32,151 nt of DNA, from positions 1 to 32,151 of the IMG/VR virus record IMGVR_UViG_3300047678_000810, one strand, 5' to 3'. Origin of the DNA: a virus. The position numbers and the translations under genes are program-made. Positions 7,123-12,839 of this stretch are shown piece after piece; position 1 is the first letter of the stretch; the number at the start of each line of letters is the position of its first letter. Under the pieces are notes generated by a model. It searched no databases and was not told the DNA's origin. It saw only the letters and a list, made by a program, of their open reading frames with translations.

Positions 7123-7565
7123 AATGGCCCTTCATGCTGCGCTCGACCCACGAGCGCGAACTCAAGGCCGCGGCGGATCATTTCGCGCGGAATCTCGACC
7201 GGGCTACAGACGCCCAGGCCGCCGCGGAGGGCGCCAAGCGCTTCGCCGAAAGCCGCGCGCAGATCTGCCTGGTCCGCGCCGAGGCGGCCGAGGCCCAGCT
7301 CAAGCAGCTCGCCGGGCCCGTGCTCGAGGTCGTGCAGCGCACGTCGGCGCTGACGATCGTCGACCAGGCGCCGGCGCCGGGTGACAAGGCCGTGAAGGTC
7401 GTCGCCTGCCTCACGCTCCGCAGCGATGTTCTGCCGGCGTTCGCCGATCACTCGCGCGTGCTGGGCTACGCCGTGCAGGACCTCGTCCACGGCGCGATGC
7501 AGCTCGTCCACCAACGCGACCACGAGGCCGCCGTCAGGTCCTCGGGCCCGGGAGGCTGCTCGTGA
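7119..7565 (+). CDS. Hypothetical protein with N-terminal coiled coil
   Basis: 148 residues starting in an ATGA overlap. Residues about 10-70 are Ala/Glu/Arg-rich and could form a coiled coil; the remainder has a Val-rich strand region and a helical tail with several His (about 110-140). No domain recognised. A copy of the dispersed 14-bp motif lies in codons 21-25. The gene is coupled on both sides, so it belongs to the backbone operon rather than to the accessory block that begins after the next gene. Confidence 0.55.
   Translation: MKWPFMLRSTHERELKAAADHFARNLDRATDAQAAAEGAKRFAESRAQICLVRAEAAEAQLKQLAGPVLEVVQRTSALTIVDQAPAPGDKAVKVVACLTLRSDVLPAFADHSRVLGYAVQDLVHGAMQLVHQRDHEAAVRSSGPGGCS
7180..7193. 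promoter_or_regulatory. Dispersed 14-bp motif, copy 3
   Basis: ATTTCGCGCGGAAT inside a hypothetical gene, in the opposite orientation to copy 2. Confidence 0.5.
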
Positions 7566-7744
7566 GCGACGATACCTGCCAGCACACCTGGGGCCCGTGC
7601 GAGATCACCGCTTGGTCGGTCTGCCGCTCCTACTATCTTCGCCGAACGGCCGAGGTCAGACGACGCAGCCTCGTGCATCCGCCAACCCCTGATTTTCCAA
7701 AATTCCACGTCACGTCCCATGCGTCGTCTGTAACTCGTGGTTAG
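7562..7744 (+). CDS. Small Cys/His protein, C-terminus apparently replaced by an attC-like element
   Basis: 60 residues from GTG 7562 (GTGA overlap; GGGAGG upstream). The first 30 residues (CQHTWGPCEITAW, then a third Cys) look like the first half of a small zinc-binding phage protein, but no second CxxC follows. The last 35 residues coincide with an inverted-repeat element (7641-7746), and the stop TAG is formed by its GTTAG end. I infer that the original 3' end was lost when the accessory block was inserted. The tail is probably not functional. It could instead be a genuinely short protein. Confidence 0.45.
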   Translation: MSDDTCQHTWGPCEITAWSVCRSYYLRRTAEVRRRSLVHPPTPDFPKFHVTSHASSVTRG

Positions 7745-7746
7745 CC
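7641..7746 (+). repeat. attC-like element 1
   Basis: GCCGAAC (7641-7647) faces GTTAGCC (7740-7746). Between them CAGACGACGC (7657-7666) pairs perfectly with GCGTCGTCTG (7721-7730). The unpaired spacers are 9 and 9 bases. The order R''-spacer-L''-loop-L'-spacer-R' with AAC and GTT at the ends is that of integron attC sites. R' departs from the canonical GTTRRRY at its last bases. Confidence 0.5.
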
Positions 7747-7756
7747 TCTTTCACCA

Positions 7757-8032
7757 ATGAGCCGATCAACACCAATTCGCCAACTCTACTGCTCGCGCTG
7801 CAAAGCGAAACACTTCTTAGCCGCTCTCTGTGGAGAGCCGAAACACTTCAATGTGATCGTGCGCGGACGCACTTCATCCGGCGCGGCTGACTGCCGCTGC
7901 AACACCTGCGGGCATACTTGGATTTCTAATTCCGCCCGCGGTAGGCGGCTGGCTTCAAAACTCTGGACACCTGCCGAGCAGCGTGTGGCTAACAACCTGG
8001 TCAGCGAGGCGGCGCAGCCGCCTTCGCTGTAG
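7757..8032 (+). CDS. Accessory gene A: zinc-ribbon-like protein
   Basis: 91 residues; the ATG lies 11 bases after the GTTAGCC end of attC-like element 1, the usual place for a cassette gene. Two Cys pairs (YCSRCKAKH at about 11-19 and CRCNTCGHTW at about 47-56) suggest a zinc ribbon. The C-terminal tail overlaps the left arm of attC-like element 2. The leader is Shine-Dalgarno-free (TTTCACCAATG). Base composition is visibly less GC-biased than in the neighbouring backbone genes. Function unknown; zinc binding is inferred from the Cys spacing. Confidence 0.6.
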   Translation: MSRSTPIRQLYCSRCKAKHFLAALCGEPKHFNVIVRGRTSSGAADCRCNTCGHTWISNSARGRRLASKLWTPAEQRVANNLVSEAAQPPSL

Positions 8033-8045
8033 TGGCTGGTTCACC
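7987..8045 (+). repeat. attC-like element 2
   Basis: GGCTAAC (7987-7993) faces GTTCACC (8039-8045). Inside, CAGCGA-GGCGGC (8002-8013) pairs with GCCGCC-TTCGCTG (8017-8029) with one extra base on the right arm, like the extrahelical bases of attC hairpins. Spacers are 8 and 9 bases. It overlaps the end of accessory gene A. Confidence 0.55.
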
Positions 8046-8066
8046 CTCTCTTAAATCCACACCAAC

Positions 8067-8375
8067 ATGACAAATATGGAAGAAGCAAATCAGCCTCAAC
8101 CGTGGCGGATGCCCACAGCATACTCCGCTGCCGAACTCAGGCAATGGCACGTCGAGGAAGAATATCACCCGGGAAAATGGCGTCCCGCCCGCTGCTGCCC
8201 ACGATACGGAAGCTGGAGAAAATGGGAGTGCTGGCGGACGCGCTTCGTCCTCGCATGGCGCGTCTTCACGGGGAGGAACGACTGCGTGCATTGGGGCGAA
8301 ATGAGCGGGCGATGGAATAACGACCAAGTGAAATATCGGGACGCCGTGACGCGCCCGACCGCTAAACTTGGGTGA
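8067..8375 (+). CDS. Accessory gene B: Trp-rich small protein
   Basis: 102 residues, starting about 20 bases after the end of attC-like element 2. Very rich in Trp, Arg and Tyr (RQWHVEEEYHPGKWRPARCCPRYGSWRKWECW), a composition seen in many small proteins of mobile gene cassettes but without a recognised domain. The central part FVLAWRVFTG is hydrophobic but short for a membrane span. The leader (ACACCAACATG) lacks a Shine-Dalgarno site. A shorter overlapping frame in another phase (8102-8320) was judged a shadow. The end of the gene touches attC-like element 3. Confidence 0.55.
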   Translation: MTNMEEANQPQPWRMPTAYSAAELRQWHVEEEYHPGKWRPARCCPRYGSWRKWECWRTRFVLAWRVFTGRNDCVHWGEMSGRWNNDQVKYRDAVTRPTAKLG

Positions 8376-8497
8376 ACCACCTCGGTCAGCCACGAGGCGG
8401 GAAATGAAACGTAAAAAACAGGACAATCTACCTATGAAGAAAACGGAAACGAAAACACCCCCGACAGCCTCGTTGCGCTGTAGCGAATTGGTTCAGC
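8371..8497 (+). repeat. attC-like element 3
   Basis: GGTGAAC (8371-8377) faces GTTCAGC (8491-8497). CAGC-c-ACGAGGC (8387-8398) pairs with GCCTCGT-tgc-GCTG (8467-8480). Spacers are 9 and 10 bases. The left arm resembles that of element 2. The long terminal loop (8399-8466) is A-rich and contains the start codons of accessory gene C. Confidence 0.42.
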
Positions 8498-8778
8498 GTC
8501 TGAAACGCGCTCGACAGGTGCTCTCGATCTACAACCGCTGGCGCCGCGCCGAGGGCGTGTGGGCCGACCGCACCTACGACGATATGCCTTTCCGCGATGC
8601 GGACATCGGCCATGCAATCGCTGCCGGCAATGCCGCGCTGGAATCGGTCGATGACCTGTTGACCTTCTTTTTGGAACGCAATCCGGCGCGCACGGCTGTC
8701 GAAAGAAGGATGATGCGCCACCTGCGAAAACTTTCGCTGAACATCGCGGGTCTGACAGCCCCACACGAATCACTATGA
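8404..8778 (+). CDS. Accessory gene C: hypothetical helical protein
   Basis: 124 residues from ATG 8404, which has GAGGCGGG just upstream; a second ATG at 8434 is also possible, and TTG 8368 is unlikely. The first 30 codons run through the loop and right arm of attC-like element 3. The body (SLRCSELVQRLKRARQVLSIYNRWRR onward, split by loops) is helical, with an internal DADIGHAIAAGNAALESVDDLL helix and a basic C-terminus. I do not recognise it. If the element is a true cassette boundary, excision would separate the start codon from the body. Confidence 0.5.
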   Translation: MKRKKQDNLPMKKTETKTPPTASLRCSELVQRLKRARQVLSIYNRWRRAEGVWADRTYDDMPFRDADIGHAIAAGNAALESVDDLLTFFLERNPARTAVERRMMRHLRKLSLNIAGLTAPHESL

Positions 8779-9086
8779 ACTACCATCCTGAAAACCAAGG
8801 CATCGCTAACCAGCAATCGCTCGCAAGCCGGCAAAATGTGGGGCTTGTCAGTGACCGCTGGTTAGCGTCTTTCGAGGAACAGCAACTCTACGCCAGCGAG
8901 CAATACAAACGTCAGATGGCGGATAAGCGCCAGCGAGACGATGAAGCCATCCGAAAAATCTGCAAAGAGATGAACGACTTTTGGAACTCACCGATGGGCA
9001 TCGCGTGTGAGATAATGCAACTGGTCGTAATCGCCCTGCCGATCATCGTGCCAGCCGCAATTGTGCTCATGATGCTGAACAAATAA
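8775..9086 (+). CDS. Accessory gene D: C-terminal membrane-anchored protein
   Basis: 103 residues from ATG 8775 (ATGA overlap with gene C). Residues about 80-101 (IMQLVVIALPIIVPAAIVLMML) form one strong membrane span near the C-terminus, so the product is probably a tail-anchored inner-membrane protein. The region before it is charged and helical (KRQMADKRQRDDEAIRKICKEM). Codons 11-31 are the attC-like element 4; an alternative start after it is ATG 8916, giving a 56-residue form without a ribosome site. Function unknown; small membrane proteins are common in cassette arrays. Confidence 0.5.
   Translation: MNYHPENQGIANQQSLASRQNVGLVSDRWLASFEEQQLYASEQYKRQMADKRQRDDEAIRKICKEMNDFWNSPMGIACEIMQLVVIALPIIVPAAIVLMMLNK
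8804..8867 (+). repeat. attC-like element 4 (best match)
   Basis: CGCTAACCAGC (8804-8814) is the exact complement of GCTGGTTAGCG (8857-8867). Inside it CAAGCC (8824-8829) pairs with GGCTTG (8842-8847). The left spacer AATCGCTCG and the right spacer TCAGTGACC are both 9 bases. The R'' AAC, L'' CAAGCC, L' GGCTTG, R' GTT order and the 64-bp length closely resemble compact attC sites. Confidence 0.62.
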
Positions 9087-9087
9087 G

Positions 9088-9441
9088 ATGAGCCACGCCC
9101 GCCGAAAAACCACTGAGCCCCGAGCGTTGAAGGCCCGCACGAAGAACAGCCCCGGTCGCGGGCGTTGTGCTCTGGCACCTAGTTCGGGGAGTCTTCCCGA
9201 GTGCTACGTCGGAGAGGTCGGCTACTGCGACAGCGTGCATATGGAGCCCGGAAACATCCACTGCGCACACGATATGTTTGGCCGGTGGCGCTTCCGCTTC
9301 TACCGGAGCGAACGACTGGTGGACTGGCTAGAGGAGCCGCCCTCCGATGTCATCGAAACCGTCCTCAACTACCTCGAAAACCGGGGATTTCTTTCCCCGA
9401 ACAAACCAGATGAGGAACGCCCCGCCGTGCGTGCCTCGTAA
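9088..9441 (+). CDS. Accessory gene E: hypothetical protein
   Basis: 117 residues; the ATG is 1 base after the stop of gene D. Codons about 6-34 run through a weaker attC-like element (9104-9188). The body has a Cys/His cluster (ECYVGEVGYCDS, then NIHCAHDMF) and a basic aromatic stretch (GRWRFRFYRSERLVDWLEE). A zinc site is conceivable but not clear. No family recognised. No in-frame start lies directly after the element, so translation through it would be required. Confidence 0.45.
   Translation: MSHARRKTTEPRALKARTKNSPGRGRCALAPSSGSLPECYVGEVGYCDSVHMEPGNIHCAHDMFGRWRFRFYRSERLVDWLEEPPSDVIETVLNYLENRGFLSPNKPDEERPAVRAS
9104..9188 (+). repeat. attC-like element 5 (weak)
   Basis: GAAAAAC (9104-9110) faces GTTCGGG (9182-9188). 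GCCCGC (9133-9138) pairs with GCGGGC (9158-9163), and GAGC (9122-9125) with GCTC (9169-9172). Spacers are unequal. Included because its placement in the array matches the others. Confidence 0.28.
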
Positions 9442-9451
9442 CCCTTCCCAA

Positions 9452-9796
9452 ATGAACACACCATCGAGCGTAAACCCAACGACCGAACCGCAGGGCCAGC
9501 AAGGGGCGTTCCCTCTGGCGGCTGGTTCTCCCTCCGTCCTGCCGTGCCCGAAGTGCGGAAGCGCAGACATCTACCGGCTGCACGCTGAAGCGGGGGAAGT
9601 GCTCGACCTGTCCTACGACGAGCGCAGCACTCGACGCGTGAATGAGTATGTCCACATCGACGGATGGACTGACGCCAAGGTGAAAAAAGAGTGCATCCGC
9701 CATCACTGCCGCTGCTGCCAATACGACTGGGAAACCGGAGTCTTGGAGAACACCGTGCATGAGCCGCAGGCGCGGCAGAAAACTCTCAACCCATGA
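9452..9796 (+). CDS. Accessory gene F: zinc-ribbon-like protein
   Basis: 114 residues from ATG 9452, 10 bases after the preceding stop; a longer frame from 9347 would overlap gene E. Codons about 11-27 are attC-like element 6. The body has CPKCG at about residues 32-36 and CIRHHCRCCQYDW at about 81-93, a typical pair of zinc knuckles, separated by a strand-rich insert. I infer a zinc-ribbon protein of unknown role. The leader CCTTCCCAAATG lacks a Shine-Dalgarno site. The stop overlaps the next start. Confidence 0.55.
   Translation: MNTPSSVNPTTEPQGQQGAFPLAAGSPSVLPCPKCGSADIYRLHAEAGEVLDLSYDERSTRRVNEYVHIDGWTDAKVKKECIRHHCRCCQYDWETGVLENTVHEPQARQKTLNP
9482..9531 (+). repeat. attC-like element 6
   Basis: ACCGAAC (9482-9488) faces GTTCTCC (9525-9531). 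GCCAG (9495-9499) pairs with CTGGC (9515-9519) and AGGG (9502-9505) with CCCT (9511-9514). Spacers are 6 and 5 bases, close to the canonical attC R-to-L distances. Confidence 0.45.
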
Positions 9797-10104
9797 ATAC
9801 AAATCAAACTCTCGAAAACGTGACGCCCGCGCCTGTTGGCTCTGGGCACTTGGTTCTGCCTCCGATGACTGACGACGAACTCAGCAACCTATGGACGATG
9901 TATCACACCGTCATGGGCGGCGGCGTCGCGCCTGTGAATGAGGATGAGGCCAAGCGGCTCGAAACGCTGGGCATGGTGAAACTCTTTCCTGCGAATGAAG
10001 AGGATGCTGTCGCAGGCGAGATCGACCCGGAATATACCTTCATGCTTACGAAGGCCGGCGAAGACGCCGCGCGTGCCTACCGCGCCTCTTGGCAGAACAA
10101 GTGA
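9793..10104 (+). CDS. Accessory gene G: hypothetical, last gene of the block
   Basis: 103 residues from ATG 9793 (ATGA overlap, leader CTCAACCC). An in-frame ATG at 9865 lies 5 bases after the right end of attC-like element 7 and would give a 79-residue product (MTDDELSNLWTMYHTVMGG) in the usual cassette arrangement. The C-terminus FMLTKAGEDAARAY resembles the last helix of small winged-helix proteins. Acidic overall. Function unknown. No attC-like element follows it; backbone-like codon use resumes about 25 bases later. Confidence 0.5.
   Translation: MNTNQTLENVTPAPVGSGHLVLPPMTDDELSNLWTMYHTVMGGGVAPVNEDEAKRLETLGMVKLFPANEEDAVAGEIDPEYTFMLTKAGEDAARAYRASWQNK
9813..9859 (+). repeat. attC-like element 7
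   Basis: CGAAAAC (9813-9819) faces GTTCTGC (9853-9859). GCCC (9825-9828) pairs with GGGC (9844-9847) and GCC (9831-9833) with GGC (9838-9840). Both spacers are 5 bases. The right end GGTTCTGCCTCCG closely matches that of element 6. Confidence 0.4.
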
Positions 10105-10120
10105 TTATGCCTTCCGGTCG

Positions 10121-10762
10121 ATGAACATGTTTTCTAATTGGCGCACCAAGCGCCGCGAGCGCAGGCGGTTGCGGTGCCAGGCCATGGCCCGTCGCTCCAA
10201 CGAGGTGCAGGCCGCCGCCCGCCTCTCCCGCCCGCTCGATGCCGACACCCGCCGCCGGCGCGCCCTCGATGATGCTCGCGGTTCCGTCCTCCGCGAGGGC
10301 GTCTCCATCCGCCGCGACCTGCCGGTCCGGATCATCGACAACGTGAAGGCTGGCCTCACCCCGGCCGCGCTCAGCGCCGCCAGCAAGGCCCGCAAGGACG
10401 CCACGCCGGCGATCCGCCGCGCTCTCGCCCGGGCGGAGATGCGCGCGCCTGGCGGCGTGCATCTCGCCGAGGCCCTGCGGGAGTTCAGTAAATTTATCGA
10501 GTTCACGGGGGGGCGCGACATCCTGCTGTGGGGCAATGGCGCGGCGTTCGACAACGTCATCCTCGCGAGCGCCTACCGGGCCCTGAGGCTCACGCCGCCC
10601 TGGAAGTTCTACAACGACCGGTGCTACCGGACGATGAAGGCCGCCTACTCCGACGTGAAGATGCCGCGGACCGGCACGCATCACAACGCCCTCGACGACG
10701 CGATCAGCCAGGCGAACCACCTGATCGAGATCTGGAAGGCCGCGCGGGGGCTCCTCGTATGA
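10121..10762 (+). CDS. DEDD-type 3'-5' exonuclease-like protein lacking the ExoI motif
   Basis: 213 residues from ATG 10121 (ATG 10127 also possible). The C-terminal part (about residues 115-213) matches RNase T/Rv2179c-like exonucleases: LLWGNGAAFDNVIL carries the ExoII Asp, PWKFYNDRCYRTMKAAY is a family signature, and HNALDDAISQA carries the ExoIII His and Asp. The expected N-terminal ExoI motif (D-x-E) is absent. In its place is a basic, Arg/Ala-rich segment of about 110 residues (RTKRRERRRLRCQAMARR and on) with normal backbone codon use. So either the enzyme is inactive, or it is a fusion left by a deletion next to the accessory block. The two-metal chemistry needs the missing acids, so activity is doubtful. 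Its stop overlaps the next start. Confidence 0.7.
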   Translation: MNMFSNWRTKRRERRRLRCQAMARRSNEVQAAARLSRPLDADTRRRRALDDARGSVLREGVSIRRDLPVRIIDNVKAGLTPAALSAASKARKDATPAIRRALARAEMRAPGGVHLAEALREFSKFIEFTGGRDILLWGNGAAFDNVILASAYRALRLTPPWKFYNDRCYRTMKAAYSDVKMPRTGTHHNALDDAISQANHLIEIWKAARGLLV

Positions 10763-10920
10763 AAACACCCCACTGGCTCAAGCGCCTCCGCTGCTGGTTC
10801 TCCGGCCATGATTGGCAGCCCGGGCCGAGCACGCCCTGGGAGTGCTACGTCGTGTGCCCGAAGTGCGGCCGCCGCGAGGACCTCGTTCAGCCGCGGCCGA
10901 CCGCAAGGAGGGTCCCGTGA
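10759..10920 (+). CDS. Small zinc-knuckle protein
   Basis: 53 residues starting in an ATGA overlap. The pattern C-x3-SGHDW near residues 11-19 and CYVVCPKCGRRE near 31-42 is that of small phage proteins with a Cys/His zinc knuckle, similar to the DUF1660 type (GHKW then CxxCG). Role unknown; probably a structural zinc site. The next gene starts within its stop and has a strong AAGGAGGG upstream. Confidence 0.6.
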   Translation: MKTPHWLKRLRCWFSGHDWQPGPSTPWECYVVCPKCGRREDLVQPRPTARRVP

Positions 10921-11195
10921 ACTTGAGCTTCATCCAGAAGAAGGTGATCTGCGACGTCGCTCGCAAAGCCTACGACCGCTGGCCCGGTCACGAGGAGTTC
11001 GAGCGCAACCAGGCGCCCGGGCTGAATTGCTTCGATGCCTGGCGTCACGCCGAGCAGCTGAAGGCCGTCGGCGTCCAATCCCTCTCCCTCTGCAAGGAGG
11101 AGCACTACAAGCGCCTCGTGGCGCACTTCAGCCGGATCCGCGGACGGCGGCGGGCTGAAGCCGAAAACGAACTACTTCCACTTTTCAACCCATGA
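10917..11195 (+). CDS. Hypothetical protein
   Basis: 92 residues from GTG 10917 (GTGA overlap) with AAGGAGGG just upstream; a longer frame from 10812 overlaps the previous gene and is rejected. Helical, with KKVICDVARKAYDRWPGHEEFERN at the N-terminus and a basic RIRGRRRAEAENELL tail. No domain recognised. Coupled to the alanine-repeat gene by an ATGA overlap. Confidence 0.55.
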   Translation: MNLSFIQKKVICDVARKAYDRWPGHEEFERNQAPGLNCFDAWRHAEQLKAVGVQSLSLCKEEHYKRLVAHFSRIRGRRRAEAENELLPLFNP

Positions 11196-12028
11196 ATACA
11201 AACACCACATCAGTCGCGGAGCGCGCTCCGCTGATCGCCTTTCACGGCGACGAAACCATCAAGCAGAAATATCTTGGCCGCGTTCGCGCCCACCGCGAAG
11301 CCGACGAGATCGTCCAGGGCTACGGCTACTGGAAGCCGGACGACGAAGGCAAGTTCCGCGGCTGCGCCGTGGGCTGCACGTTGCACGGCGACCGCCACAG
11401 CGACTACGAGAAGGAGCTCGGGATCCCGCAGGTCCTGGCGCGCATCGAGGACCGTCTCTTCGAGAACATGCCGGCCGAGAACGCGAAGGTCTGGCCGGAG
11501 CGGTTCCTGGCCGCGATCAACACCGGCGCGGATCTGAGCATGATCTGGCCGAAGCTCGCGCACTGGATGCTCATGGACGAGCACGACGGTGTGATCCGTT
11601 TCGCGAAGAAGGAGTCGACGCGCGAGGCGATCAAGGGTGTGGGTGCGCTTTTCCAGAGATGGTTGGACGGCGATAAGCCGGCCGAGCATCTCTGGAAAAG
11701 CGCCCGGCGTATGGCCGCCGCCGCCGGCGCCGCCTATTGGTCCGCCGCCGGCGCCGCCTATTGGTCCGACGCCGCCGCCGGCGCCGCCGCCGCCGACGCC
11801 GCCGCCGACGCCGCCGCCGCCTATTGGTCCGCCGGCGCCGCCGCCGCCGACGCCGCCGCCGACGCCGCCGCCGACGCCGCCGCCGACGCCGCCGCCGACG
11901 CCGCCGGCGCCGCCGCCGCCGACGCCGCCGCCGACGCCGCCGGCGCCGCCGGCGCCGCCCGTCGTCAAAGCTACCTCAAGATGTCCGAAAAGCTCCTCGA
12001 ACTTCTTGCAGCGGAAAAGGGGAAATAA
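11192..12028 (+). CDS. Protein with alanine-rich AAYWS/AAADAA repeat tail
   Basis: 278 residues. The N-terminal 170 residues form a globular region (LIAFHGDETIKQKYLGRVRAH; GCAVGCTLHGD; LGIPQVLARIEDRLFENM) that I recall from phage and bacterial proteins with low-complexity Ala tails such as repeated SAAWSAAE. Residues about 175-255 are a run of Ala with Asp or Gly every few residues and three AAYWS units, predicted to be one long helix. The last 20 residues (YLKMSEKLLELLAAEKGK) are amphipathic. Repeat length probably varies by slippage. The biochemical function of this family is unknown to me. The leader (CAACCC) has no Shine-Dalgarno site. Confidence 0.6.
   Translation: MNTNTTSVAERAPLIAFHGDETIKQKYLGRVRAHREADEIVQGYGYWKPDDEGKFRGCAVGCTLHGDRHSDYEKELGIPQVLARIEDRLFENMPAENAKVWPERFLAAINTGADLSMIWPKLAHWMLMDEHDGVIRFAKKESTREAIKGVGALFQRWLDGDKPAEHLWKSARRMAAAAGAAYWSAAGAAYWSDAAAGAAAADAAADAAAAYWSAGAAAADAAADAAADAAADAAADAAGAAAADAAADAAGAAGAARRQSYLKMSEKLLELLAAEKGK
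11714..11958 (+). repeat. GCC/GAC trinucleotide repeat tract
   Basis: About 245 bases composed almost wholly of GCC, GAC and GGC codons, broken by three YWS-coding units. The opposite strand reads as a Gly/Val-rich frame, which is a by-product. Such tracts are prone to replication slippage, so length variation between isolates is expected in multiples of three. Confidence 0.85.
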
Positions 12029-12034
12029 AAATCC

Positions 12035-12307
12035 GTGAGCACAATATTCCGCGCGAAATACGTGGTCGTCCTGCACCAGGGCCTGGAGGTGCCGGTCATC
12101 CTGCCGTGCAACGCCGGCATGGCGCACGCCGAGATCGCGAAGATCGGCCACGCGATCGCGGCCGGCGAGTGCGAGCTGCACACGCTGGGCGAGGGGGCCC
12201 TGGGCTTCACGGCTGACGGCGAGAGCCTCAGCCTGAAGCTCAAGGCGCGCCCGGAGAAGGACGCGAAGCTGCTGGACCTGCACTTCCTCAACGGAGGGAT
12301 CCGCTAA
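12035..12307 (+). CDS. Hypothetical protein; start overlaps a dispersed motif copy
   Basis: 90 residues from GTG 12035; AAAAGGGGAAAT lies about 10 bases upstream. The dispersed 14-bp motif (12046-12059) falls within codons 4-9. The product begins with strands (FRAKYVVVLHQGLEVPVILP), then a helix (MAHAEIAKIGHAIAAGEC) and a strand-rich end. It looks like a compact alpha/beta protein of unknown family. Its stop overlaps the next ATG (TAATG), and GGAGGG precedes that start. Confidence 0.6.
   Translation: MSTIFRAKYVVVLHQGLEVPVILPCNAGMAHAEIAKIGHAIAAGECELHTLGEGALGFTADGESLSLKLKARPEKDAKLLDLHFLNGGIR
12046..12059. promoter_or_regulatory. Dispersed 14-bp motif, copy 4
   Basis: ATTCCGCGCGAAAT starting 11 bases after the GTG start of a hypothetical gene, a position where a bound protein could block transcription or translation. 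Confidence 0.5.
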
Positions 12308-12717
12308 TGGCCTGGGCTAATGATCCTTTTAGCGAGGCCGCGTTCCGAGCGATGCGGGAGGATTCTCCGCTGCGCGATTTCATGGGCAGCCAGCAAACCG
12401 CCACGAATACCTATCCCACCGGCCGCCGCCAGCCGACTCCGGAGGAATGGCTCCGTGCCACGGTCGCCGGCTTCGTCTCGCACCTGTCGGTGAATGGCTG
12501 GCGGGTCTCGCGCCGGACTATGACCACGAACGAGGGTGTCGTCTTCACATGGCGCTCGCCTCGCGGCCATCTGCTCGAGACGAAGATCCTCGGGCATGAC
12601 CGCGCGCGGCAGCTGGCCCATGCGTGCGGATTGCTCGCCGGCTGGCAGCCGGAGCTCCGGTATTGGTCCAGCGCCTTCCAGGAGGTCGACGTGCCGACGT
12701 CGGGCAACCGATCATGA
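12307..12717 (+). CDS. Hypothetical protein
   Basis: 136 residues; ATG overlaps the previous stop. The N-terminal 40 residues are polar (FSEAAFRAMREDSPLRDFMG); the rest appears to be an alpha/beta domain (EEWLRATVAGFVSHLSVNGW; VVFTWRSPRGHLLETKILGH; ARQLAHACGLLAGWQPEL). No catalytic motif noted. Coupled on both sides within the run leading to the terminase, so it is part of the middle or late backbone operon. Confidence 0.55.
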   Translation: MAWANDPFSEAAFRAMREDSPLRDFMGSQQTATNTYPTGRRQPTPEEWLRATVAGFVSHLSVNGWRVSRRTMTTNEGVVFTWRSPRGHLLETKILGHDRARQLAHACGLLAGWQPELRYWSSAFQEVDVPTSGNRS

Positions 12718-12839
12718 GCCTCCTACTCCTAGTCCTGCAGCTGGCCGTTCAGCTTCCGCCAGCGCCGATCGTGGCGCCGCGGCCGCCTTGGCGCAGCGCG
12801 AGCAAGGATGATCGCCACCCGTGGAGGGCCGGCCGGTGA
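12714..12839 (+). CDS. Small protein with N-terminal hydrophobic segment
   Basis: 41 residues in an ATGA/GTGA-coupled slot between a hypothetical gene and the transglycosylase-like gene. Residues 2-14 (SLLLLVLQLAVQL) form a short hydrophobic segment followed by Pro-rich and basic residues. This could be a small inner-membrane or secreted peptide, perhaps lysis-related by position, but the segment is barely long enough to span a membrane and no lipobox Cys is present. Translational coupling is the main support that it is a gene. Confidence 0.42.
   Translation: MSLLLLVLQLAVQLPPAPIVAPRPPWRSASKDDRHPWRAGR

Noticed and set aside
11714-11958. Possible CRISPR or tandem-repeat array
   Set aside because: The repeats are codon-level (3 and 9 bases) within one frame; there are no spacers.
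11210-12283. Antisense Gly/Val-rich open frame opposite the alanine-repeat gene
   Set aside because: The GGVGGG pattern is simply the complement of the GCC/GAC repeat.
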